From Methylobacterium aerolatum (lineage in GTDB: Bacteria; Pseudomonadota; Alphaproteobacteria; Rhizobiales; Beijerinckiaceae), in NCBI RefSeq assembly GCF_022179085.1, contig NZ_BPQE01000031.1, forward strand, positions 1-64,000: a stretch of 64,000 bases of DNA, in the 5' to 3' direction. Both the position numbers and the translations under genes were made by a program. A model generated the notes under the pieces. It saw only the letters and a program-made list of their open reading frames with translations. It was not told the origin of the DNA and ran no database searches. Within the stretch, counting starts at the first letter, position 1. Every line of letters starts with the position of its first letter. This document shows positions 38,009-45,738 of this stretch, piece by piece.

Positions 38009-38923
38009 TCAGATCTCGGCCGCATCGAATTCGGCGGCAAGGGCCTCGAAGACCAAGGAATGGCGCCGCGCCAGGGCCTCGACGTCCTGGCTGTAGCCCC
38101 CGCCGATCACCCCGACGATGGGAATGCCCCGTCGGCGCGCCTGCGCGACGACGAAGCGGTCGCGGGCGAAGAGCCCGTCGTCGGAGAGGTTCAGCCGCCC
38201 GAGCTTGTCGTCGCGGTGCGGATCGACCCCGGCGTTGTAGAAGATCAGGTCGGGCCGCACGGCCTCGACGAGGGGCGGCAGGCGCTCCGCCAGCACCGCG
38301 AGGTATTCGGCATCGCCGAGCCCGTCGGCGAGGCCGATATCGAGGTCGCCGGGGATCTTCGGATGCGGGTAGTTTCGCTCGCAATGGATCGACAGCGTGA
38401 ACAGGTCGGGATCGCGGCCGAGGCAGTCGGCGGTGCCGTCGCCCTGGTGGACGTCGAGATCGACCACCAGGGCGCGGCCGATCCGCCCCTCATCGCGGAG
38501 GGTCAAGGCGGCCACCGCCACGTCGTTGAGGACGCAGAAACCCGCGCCTTGCGACCGGCGGGCATGGTGGCTCCCCCCGGCGGCGCTGCCCGCTGCGCCG
38601 AGCGTCAGGGCGAGGCGTGCCGCGGCGGTGGTGCCGCCGACGGAGGCGAGGGAGCGCTGCACCAGCGCGTCCGAGACGGGCAGGCCGATCTCCTTCTCGA
38701 TGGGCCGGGACACGGTGCAGGCCATGACGGCCCGCACGTAGTCCGGATCGTGCGCCCGCTCGAGCATCGCCGCCGTCGCCGGTTCGGGCGTGACGAACCC
38801 CTCGGGGACGAGGCCCTTCGCGCGGATCGCCTCCGCCAGCAGGCCGTACTTGCGCATGGGGAAGCGGTGGCCGTCCGGGAGCGGGGCCTCGTAGGCGGGG
38901 TGGAAGCAGATCGGGGGTCTCAC
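38009..38923 (-). CDS. Histone deacetylase family hydrolase
   Basis: A 304-residue zinc-dependent deacetylase of the HDAC/acetoin-utilisation superfamily, acting on acetylated amines such as lysine or polyamines. Motifs are YEAPLPDGHRFPMRKYGLL, GGSHHARRSQGAGFCVLND (with the His pair), VDLDVHQGDGTA (metal D and H), the NAGVDPHRDDKLG loop and GGGYSQD. Start GTG 38923. Length fits bacterial class II-like members. It is divergent from the glycosyltransferase at 39082. The natural substrate is not decided. Confidence 0.92.
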   Translation of the reverse strand: MRPPICFHPAYEAPLPDGHRFPMRKYGLLAEAIRAKGLVPEGFVTPEPATAAMLERAHDPDYVRAVMACTVSRPIEKEIGLPVSDALVQRSLASVGGTTAAARLALTLGAAGSAAGGSHHARRSQGAGFCVLNDVAVAALTLRDEGRIGRALVVDLDVHQGDGTADCLGRDPDLFTLSIHCERNYPHPKIPGDLDIGLADGLGDAEYLAVLAERLPPLVEAVRPDLIFYNAGVDPHRDDKLGRLNLSDDGLFARDRFVVAQARRRGIPIVGVIGGGYSQDVEALARRHSLVFEALAAEFDAAEI

Positions 38924-39081
38924 GCGGCGGCGGCGCTCCGGCGGGGCACCACGCCGGACGGCGGTCTTCGCCTCCCTCGCGCGGTGTCACACGCCTGATA
39001 TGCCGCTGCTGTTACCCGCCGGCCATGGGCGCCGGTGCGCCCTCGCGACGCGCCCGGTCCGGCGCCGACGGCACCCACCGC

Positions 39082-40239
39082 ATGACGAGCGCCCTCGACG
39101 GGTCCCTCATCGCTGTCGCCGCCTGCGGGGCGATGACGCTGATCAACCTCGCCAGCCTGTCGCTCGCCGCCGCGCGGCTCGGGCGGCCGATGCCGGGCAA
39201 TACTCTTTCGAGCGGGACCCTGCCGGGCGGTGTGCCGGTCTCGCTGATCCGCCCGGTCTGCGGGCTGGAGCGCTTCAGCGAGGAGACGCTGGAGAGCGGC
39301 TTTCACCTCGCCTACCCATGCTACGAGCTGATCTTCTGCGTCGCGGAGGCGGGAGATCCCGTCCTGCCCCTGGTCCGGCGGCTGATCGCCCGGAATCCCC
39401 AGGTGCCGGCTCGCGTGATCGTCGGCGACGAGCGCATCAGCGACAACCCGAAGCTCAACAACTGCGTCCGGGGATGGGAGGCGGCGGCCCACGACTGGGT
39501 GGTGCTGGCCGACAGCAACGTGCTGATGCCGCCGGACTACATCCAGACCCTCCAGGCGGCTTGGCGGCCGGAGACGGGCTTGGTCTGCGCCACGCCGGTG
39601 GGCACGCGGCCGGACGGGTTCTGGGCCCATGTGGAGTGCGCGTTTTTGAATACGCTCCAAGCCCGCTGGCAATATGCGGGCGAGGCGGTGGGGCTCGGCT
39701 TCGCCCAGGGCAAGAGCATGCTCTGGCACAAGCCGTTCCTCGATGCCCGGGGCGGCATCCGGGCGCTCGCCGCCGAGATCGCGGAGGACGCCGCCGCCAC
39801 GAAGCTGGTCCGGGCGGCCGGGTGCCGGGTGAACCTCGTCGCCGCCCCCTTCGCGCAGCCCCTCGGGCGCCGGACCCTTCCGGTGGTGTGGTCCCGGCAG
39901 GTGCGGTGGGCACGCCTGCGGCGGGTGACCTTCCCGGTCTTCTTCGCGCCCGAGATCGCGAGCGGCTCCCTCGTGCCGTGCCTCGCGGCGGCTGCCCTCG
40001 CGGGCACCGCCGACGCGGCCCTGGCCCTCGCCGCGATGGTGGCCCTCACCTATGCGGCGGAGTTCGCCCTGGCGGCGCGGATGGGGTGGCCGCGGGGGGC
40101 GTCGCTGATCGCGGCCTACCTCGCGCGCGACCTGCTCATCCCCCTGGTCTGGGGGCGGGCGCTGCTCCGGGGTGGCGTGGTCTGGCGCGGCACCGCCATG
40201 GCGATCGAGACCAAGCCGGCCCGCATCCGCCCGGCGTGA
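39082..40239 (+). CDS. GT21-like glycosyltransferase (ceramide glucosyltransferase / HpnI type)
   Basis: A 385-residue membrane-associated glycosyltransferase. It has an N-terminal hydrophobic segment, VSLIRPVCGLERFSEETLESGFHLAYPCYELIFCV, SDNPKLNNCVRGWEAAAHDWVVLADSNVLMPPDYI, the acceptor-region GLGFAQGKSMLWHK, and the (Q/R)xxRW-type VWSRQVRWARLRR followed by C-terminal hydrophobic helices. This architecture is shared by ceramide glucosyltransferases and by HpnI, which adds N-acetylglucosamine to bacteriohopanetetrol. Hopanoid-making methylobacteria favour HpnI, but no other hpn gene is nearby. The ATG at 39082 is preferred over 39025. Confidence 0.85.
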   Translation: MTSALDGSLIAVAACGAMTLINLASLSLAAARLGRPMPGNTLSSGTLPGGVPVSLIRPVCGLERFSEETLESGFHLAYPCYELIFCVAEAGDPVLPLVRRLIARNPQVPARVIVGDERISDNPKLNNCVRGWEAAAHDWVVLADSNVLMPPDYIQTLQAAWRPETGLVCATPVGTRPDGFWAHVECAFLNTLQARWQYAGEAVGLGFAQGKSMLWHKPFLDARGGIRALAAEIAEDAAATKLVRAAGCRVNLVAAPFAQPLGRRTLPVVWSRQVRWARLRRVTFPVFFAPEIASGSLVPCLAAAALAGTADAALALAAMVALTYAAEFALAARMGWPRGASLIAAYLARDLLIPLVWGRALLRGGVVWRGTAMAIETKPARIRPA

Positions 40240-40269
40240 GCGAGCGGGCTCGCGGGTCGCCGCGGGGCC

Positions 40270-40731
40270 TTACGGAAAGCTGAGGTTCGACTTCACCGCC
40301 TCGGAGATGCGGACGAGCCAGTCCTCCGCCTCACGCGCCCGGTCCTCAGCGGCCTGGAGCTTGTCCTCAAGGTTCTTCACCATCGTCGTCGCCCGCTGCT
40401 GGACGTCCTGCAGCATCCGCTCGGCGGCGGCGGCGCGGGTATTCGCGGCGGCGATCTCGTCCCGCATGTTCGCGAAGATCTTCTGGGCCTGCAACTCCTG
40501 CTGGTGGCGGCCCGCCTCGATCTCCTGGATGTATTCGGCGGCGCCCTGGATCCGCTCGCAGACCGCGACCCACTCGTCCGCGCCGAAGCGCTTGCCCACC
40601 AGCTTCGGCATGGCGCCCTTCTCGATCGGCCGCAGGACTTCCACGTCCTGGCGTCCGCCCGAGCCGAGGGGCGACGCGGAGGAGTCGATGGTCCTCTCGC
40701 GCATCTCGAAGGTCACGTTGATCTCAGCCAC
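40270..40731 (-). CDS. Small coiled-coil protein, paralogue 1
   Basis: A 153-residue soluble protein starting at GTG 40731. After a polar N-terminal half it has the entry motif DEWVAVCERIQGAAEYIQEIE, a coiled coil rich in Ala/Glu/Arg, and the exit motif AREAEDWLVRISEAV near the end. The entry-to-exit Trp distance is 84 residues, the same as in the protein at 44374. It lies 146 bp downstream of paralogue 2 on the same strand and converges on the glycosyltransferase gene. No enzyme motif or signal is visible. It is probably a structural or scaffolding partner in the coiled-coil cluster. Confidence 0.8.
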   Translation of the reverse strand: MAEINVTFEMRERTIDSSASPLGSGGRQDVEVLRPIEKGAMPKLVGKRFGADEWVAVCERIQGAAEYIQEIEAGRHQQELQAQKIFANMRDEIAAANTRAAAAERMLQDVQQRATTMVKNLEDKLQAAEDRAREAEDWLVRISEAVKSNLSFP

Positions 40732-40877
40732 GGTTCCGCTCCGCCAGTGCGTTGTCCGCCGAAGGGGATGCCGGCCCGGCGCCCGACGCCGCGTCCCGAT
40801 CACCGGCCGGGCGTCCGTCCGGGGATCCCTGGATCACGGGACGTCCCCTCGTGATCCACGCTCGGGCGACGCTACCC

Positions 40878-41345
40878 TCACGCGTCGCCATCGGTGCCCA
40901 TCACCGGGCGGCGAAAGCTCGTGATGATCGTGTCGTGCAACCGCGACAGCCACGTCTCGGCGTCGTTGGCGCGGACCTCGGCAGCGCGCGCCCTCTCCTC
41001 CGACTTCATCAGGCGGCGCTCCAGGGCGGCCACCTGGATCTCGAGGGCCTTCACCTGCTCGGCGGCCCGGCCCGACACCTGATGCAGCTGCTGCTCCAGT
41101 TCCGCCGAGCGTTCCTCGGCGAAGCGGATCGCCTCGCTCGCTTCCTTGATCAGGTCGATGGCCGACTTGAAGTCGCGGACCGGGGTGATGTCCCCCGCCC
41201 CGTGCGAAGCCGGGTTCGGCAGGTAGGACACCGTCGCGGAGGGAGGCTCGGCATGGAGGCCCTGCTCGGCCAAGGCCGCCTGTGCCTTCATCGCGTGGTA
41301 CACCGCCTCGGCGTCGTCATCGATGGTCATGCGAACCTGTTCCAT
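40878..41345 (-). CDS. Small coiled-coil protein, paralogue 2
   Basis: A 155-residue soluble protein. The N-terminal 50 residues are variable. The entry motif is VRDFKSAIDLIKEASEAIRF (Phe in place of Trp), followed by a coiled coil and the exit motif ANDAETWLSRLHDTI close to the C-terminus. The coiled part is 11 residues shorter than in paralogues 1 and 3, about one hendecad. It starts 13 bp after the stop of the large coiled-coil gene and is probably cotranscribed with it. Confidence 0.82.
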   Translation of the reverse strand: MEQVRMTIDDDAEAVYHAMKAQAALAEQGLHAEPPSATVSYLPNPASHGAGDITPVRDFKSAIDLIKEASEAIRFAEERSAELEQQLHQVSGRAAEQVKALEIQVAALERRLMKSEERARAAEVRANDAETWLSRLHDTIITSFRRPVMGTDGDA

Positions 41346-41358
41346 CTCGATGGCCCCC

Positions 41359-42963
41359 TTACGCGTTCACGTCGTGATTTGGCTTGGTGTCGCGCCCGTC
41401 GCGGTCGGGATGCGCGAAGGGCGTGACGTTGCTGTCCTCCGCCCGCTCCGACCGCCCGTCGCCGGAGGCGAGGCCGGTGAGCGTGGCGGGATCGATCCCG
41501 TGCATGTTGCGCACGGCGCGCTTCAGCGTCTCGTGCTGCTTCTGCAGGGAGGCGCGGGTCTCACGGGCGATGTCGAGGGCGCCCTGCGCCAGGGCACGCT
41601 CCGAGCGCTCGTTCTGCAGCTCCTCCACGAGGCGGCGGTTGGCGGCCTGCAACTCGCCCTTCTCCGCCTCGTGCCGGCGGGTCAGCTGCTCCATCCGGTC
41701 CGCGAGGGCGGTGGCGCGGGTCTGCACCTGCTCCATCGCCGCCTCCTTCGCCGCCAGCGCCTTGCCGAGCATGTCGGCGCGGCCCTCGGCCTCGGTGCGC
41801 TGGCGCTGGACGTCGACCGCGCGTTCGTTCTGACGGTGGAGCTCGCCCTGAACACCTTCGAGGCGGCGCTCCAGGGTGGTCTTCTCGATGGTCAGTTCCT
41901 TGACGGTCCGATCGACGGAGCGGCCGATCTCCTCGCGCTCCCGCAACTGGCTGCGGACCTGTGCCAGGATCTGCTCCAGCGTGCTCGCCCGGCCCGAGGC
42001 CGCGTCAAGCTTCATGGCGAGGTTCGCGCGCTCGGCGCGGTTGGCGGCGAGTTCCGCCTCGAACTGGCCCTCGCCGCGCTCGCGGTTCGCGATCTCGGTG
42101 GCGAGCTGCGTCTCGAGGTCCCGGCAGCGCTGCCGCAGGCTCTCCACCTGCTGGGTCAGCTCGCCGACCCGCGCCTCGGCCTCGGACAGCTTGACCGCCT
42201 GCTCACCCGCGAGGGCCTGGAGGCGGCGGGCATCCTGCTCGCTGAGGCTCAGCCGCTCGGCGGTGTCGGTCAGTTCCCGCTCGGCGCGGGTCATGGCTTG
42301 GTCGGCGGCCTGCGCCTCGATCCGCAGGGACTTGTTCTCGCCGGTGAGTGCCCGGACCTGCTCCGTCTCGGCGAAAAGCTGGCGTTCGAGGTTGTCCGCC
42401 GCGACGGTGCGGTCGCGGACGCGGACGCGCAACTCCTCGTTCTCGGCCTCGCGGTCGCGCAGCTGGGTCTCCAGCCGCTGCAACTCGGTGGTCGCCGCCG
42501 CGAGCTCGTTCGCGCTCGACGCCGCGCGGGTGTTCACCTCGCCGAGTTCCCGGCGCACGCTGCGGATGTATTCCTGCTCGCGGGCCAGGAGGACTTCGAG
42601 TTCGGCGATCCGGATCTTGGCCTGGGGCAGCTCGTCGGCGACGTTGGCCAGCGGTTCGAGGATCTGGGAGAAATCCGCCTGCAGGCTCTTCAGGTCGTCG
42701 AGCCGCTCCATCATCTGGCTGATGCGCACGCGCACCATCTCGTTGCGCGATCCGATGGCGTCGAAGGAGCTGAACGGCTGGGGCTGGGCCGGTTCCTCGT
42801 GGCGCGTTGGCGCGGCCGGGCGCTCGGCTGTCTCGCGCCGGGGCGCCGTCTCCTCGTCCTGCAGGGACAGCCACGACATGAGCGTGTCCTGTGGCGCCGG
42901 GGGGGCCGGCTCAGGCGCCGCCGATCCCTGCTTGAGAAGGCGCCTGATGGGCATCCACGCCAT
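41359..42963 (-). CDS. Large coiled-coil protein, crescentin-like
   Basis: A 534-residue protein dominated by a continuous coiled coil (about 75-480) with heptads rich in Glu, Arg, Ala and Leu. The N-terminal region (MAWMPIRRLLKQG, then a Pro-rich spacer and SSFDAIGSRNEMVRVRISQMMERLDDLKSLQADF) and the C-terminal tail (NMHGIDPATLTGLASG...) are non-coiled. This head-rod-tail layout resembles crescentin, the intermediate-filament-like cell-curvature protein of Caulobacter, although I cannot show homology by eye. Genes for two small coiled-coil proteins follow on the same strand. A chromosome-segregation or membrane-tether role is also possible. Confidence 0.8.
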   Translation of the reverse strand: MAWMPIRRLLKQGSAAPEPAPPAPQDTLMSWLSLQDEETAPRRETAERPAAPTRHEEPAQPQPFSSFDAIGSRNEMVRVRISQMMERLDDLKSLQADFSQILEPLANVADELPQAKIRIAELEVLLAREQEYIRSVRRELGEVNTRAASSANELAAATTELQRLETQLRDREAENEELRVRVRDRTVAADNLERQLFAETEQVRALTGENKSLRIEAQAADQAMTRAERELTDTAERLSLSEQDARRLQALAGEQAVKLSEAEARVGELTQQVESLRQRCRDLETQLATEIANRERGEGQFEAELAANRAERANLAMKLDAASGRASTLEQILAQVRSQLREREEIGRSVDRTVKELTIEKTTLERRLEGVQGELHRQNERAVDVQRQRTEAEGRADMLGKALAAKEAAMEQVQTRATALADRMEQLTRRHEAEKGELQAANRRLVEELQNERSERALAQGALDIARETRASLQKQHETLKRAVRNMHGIDPATLTGLASGDGRSERAEDSNVTPFAHPDRDGRDTKPNHDVNA

Positions 42964-43303
42964 TGCCCGGTCTCCCTCGCGCTCAGCCACGGCCCGGCCA
43001 ATCCTTCGTCTACAGCGCTCGAAAGAGCCTATTAACTTCCGGCCCGCAAAACCAGGGCACCGCCTGATCCGGCAACGTCGGATGCCGCCCGCAGTCGTTC
43101 CGCGAATACGGGGCGCCTCGCGGTCCCGCCACCCGTCGCACGGGGCCGTTCCACAGCGTGATCGCATCCGCGCCGGCCGACCGTGGGGTCCACGGGCGTC
43201 CCGACCCCGAAGATCTATCCCGATCCAGGGGCTTAGGGGATGTTGTAAATTTGCAACCGGGCTGAAATACCGAGTTCGACCGTTATTCGCATCCTTCGTC
43301 CCG
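42964..43303. other. 340-bp gap upstream of the large coiled-coil gene
   Basis: The region between the phosphatase-like gene and the large coiled-coil gene contains an imperfect 16-bp AT-core palindrome, GTTGTAAATTTGCAAC at 43242-43257, soon after the phosphatase stop. This and the gap length suggest that the coiled-coil operon has its own promoter. No small gene is evident. Confidence 0.5.
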
Positions 43304-43966
43304 TTATCGGGTCTGGAGGATGTCGATCGGATCGGCCTGCGTGTCGTCGAAGATGCCGCAGGTGAGGATGCCGGTCGTCCACACCGCACTGTCGAGGTTG
43401 CAGCGGTGCCCCAGGATCTCGGGCAGCGCGTCGGCCTGGGGGAAGTGCCCGTGGACGACGTAGCGTCCGAAAGCGCCGTCGTCCGGCGCGAGGGGGCGGC
43501 GCGCCCAGAGGAGCGTCAGGTCGTCCTGCTCCGCCATGCCAGGACAGGCGGGATCGACGGAGGCGTGGACGAAGACGCGCCGCTCGTCCTCGACGTAGCG
43601 CCACAGGCCCCGGCGGAGGAAATCCAGATAGAGCCGGGGGATCGCGCTCGCCGCGGCGACTCCGAAGCTGCGCAGGGTCGCCGCGCCGCCGTGGAACTCG
43701 AAGTTCCAGACCGATCCGCGATGGCCCCTCGCCGCGGAGAGCAGCATCGCGTCCTGGTGGCCGCGCAGGGCCGTGATGTCGGGGCGGTCGATCAGCAGGT
43801 CGAGCACCCGCCGCGAGTCCGGGCCGCCGTTGACGTAGTCGCCGAGGAGGACGATCCGGCTGGGCTCCTGCGACGGCGCCCGGCGCGCATACCGGTCGAT
43901 CCGGTCGAGGATGAGGCGCAGCCGGTCGAAGCAGCCGTGGATGTCGCCCACCGCGAAGGTGATCAT
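43304..43966 (-). CDS. PPP-type metallophosphoesterase with altered motifs
   Basis: A 220-residue protein of the calcineurin-like serine/threonine phosphatase fold. The first motif is intact (VGDIHG, D8 and H10). The second reads LGDYVNGG (D43 kept, usual DR replaced by N46-G47). The third reads RGHQD (70-71) instead of the canonical GNHE, losing the metal-binding Asn and catalytic His. Later His segments (FVHASVDP, VVHGHFP) are present. It may be a weak or non-catalytic phosphatase, or act on an unusual substrate. It is the first gene leftward from the region that also drives the coiled-coil pair at 44374, so a link to the coiled-coil system is plausible. Confidence 0.8.
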   Translation of the reverse strand: MITFAVGDIHGCFDRLRLILDRIDRYARRAPSQEPSRIVLLGDYVNGGPDSRRVLDLLIDRPDITALRGHQDAMLLSAARGHRGSVWNFEFHGGAATLRSFGVAAASAIPRLYLDFLRRGLWRYVEDERRVFVHASVDPACPGMAEQDDLTLLWARRPLAPDDGAFGRYVVHGHFPQADALPEILGHRCNLDSAVWTTGILTCGIFDDTQADPIDILQTR

Positions 43967-44373
43967 CGCATCCCGTCCAGCGGCTCCCGCATGGGAGTGC
44001 CCGCCGATTCGCGTGCCCCGCGGGCGGCGCGACCGGCCGACGCTCGGCCTCCGAGCGCTGTCCTGTCACTTTCCCGGCGAGTTTAGAAGGTGGACCGCAC
44101 GCGATGTCCACATTTCGGGCCGCCCCAGGCGCCCGATGTGGTGAATTGCGCAAGGCCGCAACCATTGCCGCCTGTAGTCACCCGGCGCGTCGCCGAATGG
44201 TCCTGACATGTTCTGAGAATTAACTTCGTTGAGCGTGAAAACAGTTAATTCGACCCGAAAACAGTGAGTCCAGTTCGAATCTTTTTATTCGGGGCTTGAA
44301 CGCGGCGGCGCTTTAGAGAAAATTCATCACACCGCCAACATCGAGCGCGGCCTCCCGACGGGCACCGATCGGT
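43967..44373. promoter_or_regulatory. Divergent promoter region with operator-like repeats
   Basis: This 407-bp gap serves the phosphatase-like gene (leftward) and the coiled-coil pair (rightward). Its right part is unusually AT-rich. It holds a perfect 8-bp dyad GAATTAAC-N19-GTTAATTC (44217-44251) and two GAAAACAGT direct repeats at 44237 and 44257, 20 bp apart. No small gene is seen. Confidence 0.65.
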
Positions 44374-44913
44374 ATGTTCGTAAGTACAAATCCCGTGAAG
44401 AAGCTGCAGCGGGATCTCGCCGACGAGATCGACGCGCGCGAGCCCGCGCCCCCGGCTGCCCTGCCGAAGACGACCATTTCCGCCCTGCTGCGAGGCATCG
44501 GCCCGTCGATCGACGAGGCGCCGCTGGCGGGCCCGCTCGCCGTGTCCCTCGCTGCGCCCCCCGCCCCGCCCACCGCTGCGGGTCGGCGCGAGGAGTGGTC
44601 CTCCCTCATCGATCGCATTCGCGAATCGGCCCGCTACGTGCGAGACGTGGAGGCGGAGGCGCGGTCCCGCGACGAGCAGATGGACGATCTGGTGCGCCGC
44701 GTGAGCGCGGACATGGCCGAGGCCGAGGCCCGCGTGCGCGAGGCGGAAGCCCGGCTCGCCGAGGTCGAGGTGCGCGCCGTGGAGCAGATCCGCGCGGCAG
44801 AGGCCCGTGCGGCCCTCGCGGAGCGGCGCGCCCGGGAAACCGAGGAGTGGCTGGTGCGCATCCAGGAGACTATCCAGACGGAGTTCTCCGGTACTGCGGG
44901 ACTGGATCGGTGA
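44374..44913 (+). CDS. Small coiled-coil protein, paralogue 3
   Basis: A 179-residue protein with a conserved-looking N-terminus (MFVSTNPVKKLQRDLADEID). The coiled-coil module follows: entry motif REEWSSLIDRIRESARYVRDVE, an acidic/basic coiled coil, and exit motif ARETEEWLVRIQETI. The Trp-to-Trp distance (84) equals that of paralogue 1. It overlaps paralogue 4 by 1 bp (TGATG) and is the first gene rightward from the operator region at 44217-44265. No signal or membrane segment is present. Confidence 0.85.
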   Translation: MFVSTNPVKKLQRDLADEIDAREPAPPAALPKTTISALLRGIGPSIDEAPLAGPLAVSLAAPPAPPTAAGRREEWSSLIDRIRESARYVRDVEAEARSRDEQMDDLVRRVSADMAEAEARVREAEARLAEVEVRAVEQIRAAEARAALAERRARETEEWLVRIQETIQTEFSGTAGLDR

Positions 44914-45461
44914 TGCCCCATTCCGCTCCCACTTGGCAGGCGATCGCCCCCGTCCCGCACGCGCCGCACGATCCGAGGGACGCGGCCTCCCCCCGCCCGG
45001 ACCTGCGCCAGCTCCTGGCGCTGTCGCATGGGGCCGGCGACTCGATGGGCCGTGCGCCCCGCGCCGCCGAGGCACCGCAGCCCGACGGACCACCGCCGTT
45101 GCCGGAGGCCAACTGGCCGGCGGCCATCGAGATGATCCGAGATGTGGGCTCACGGATGCGGCAAGCGCGCCGCTATGCGCAGGATGTCGTCGCCCATTCG
45201 AACGACGTGGTCGAGAGCACCCTGCGGCAGCTCGAGGACACGGAGCGGCGGCTGCGCCTCACCGAGGCGGCGGCACAGGACGCCCTCCGCCGGGCCGAGC
45301 AGGCCGAGGCGGCCGCGCGCCTCGCCGACAACCGCGCCCGCCGGGCCGAGGAGGAGGCCGAGATCACGCGGATGAAGCTTGCCGAGGCCCAGACCTGGCT
45401 GAAGCGGCTCTACAGCAGCGTGCAGGTGGAGTTCCGGGAGATATCCGAGGATCGGCGCTGA
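44913..45461 (+). CDS. Small coiled-coil protein, paralogue 4
   Basis: A 182-residue protein with a Pro/Ala-rich N-terminal region (about 1-68) and then the shared module: entry motif EANWPAAIEMIRDVGSRMR, coiled coil, and exit motif LAEAQTWLKRLYSSV near the end. The coil is about 10 residues longer than in paralogues 1 and 3. Its start overlaps the stop of paralogue 3, so both are translated together. A 17-bp tandem duplication spans its stop codon (45453-45486). Confidence 0.85.
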   Translation: MPHSAPTWQAIAPVPHAPHDPRDAASPRPDLRQLLALSHGAGDSMGRAPRAAEAPQPDGPPPLPEANWPAAIEMIRDVGSRMRQARRYAQDVVAHSNDVVESTLRQLEDTERRLRLTEAAAQDALRRAEQAEAAARLADNRARRAEEEAEITRMKLAEAQTWLKRLYSSVQVEFREISEDRR

Positions 45462-45486
45462 CGAGAAACCGGCGCTGACGAGAGAC
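45453..45486. repeat. 17-bp tandem duplication over a stop codon
   Basis: CGGCGCTGACGAGAAAC (45453-45469) is followed directly by CGGCGCTGACGAGAGAC (45470-45486), differing at one base. The first unit includes the stop codon of coiled-coil paralogue 4. It looks like a recent slippage duplication. Confidence 0.75.
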
Positions 45487-45519
45487 CGGTGCCGGTCTGC
45501 GGAGCGCCGCCGGCCGTCG

Positions 45520-45604
45520 TGGTGCGGGTAGAGGGAATCGAACCCCCACGCCTTGCGGCTGGCGATTTTGAGTCGCCCGCGTCTACCAATTCCGCCATAC
45601 CCGC
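45520..45604 (-). tRNA. tRNA-Leu (CAA)
   Basis: An 85-nt gene including an encoded CCA end. The acceptor arms GCGGGTA/TACCCGC, D-arm, the anticodon stem GGCGA/TCGCC around loop CTCAAAA (anticodon CAA, reading UUG), a long variable arm and the T-loop GGTTCGATTC are all visible. The long variable arm is expected for leucine tRNA. It lies between the coiled-coil pair and the VTT-domain gene. Confidence 0.95.
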
Positions 45605-45738
45605 GCGGGCGGCGTCTTCGCACAGGTGCCCCCGCGCCGCCAAGCCCTTTGTGAGGCAGGCCGGGTCCGTCGCTGGCCTTCGCGCCGCCCCTGTGCTTGA
45701 AGGGGCGCGCTTTCCCCTCACCTTCCGAAAGATTGTCG

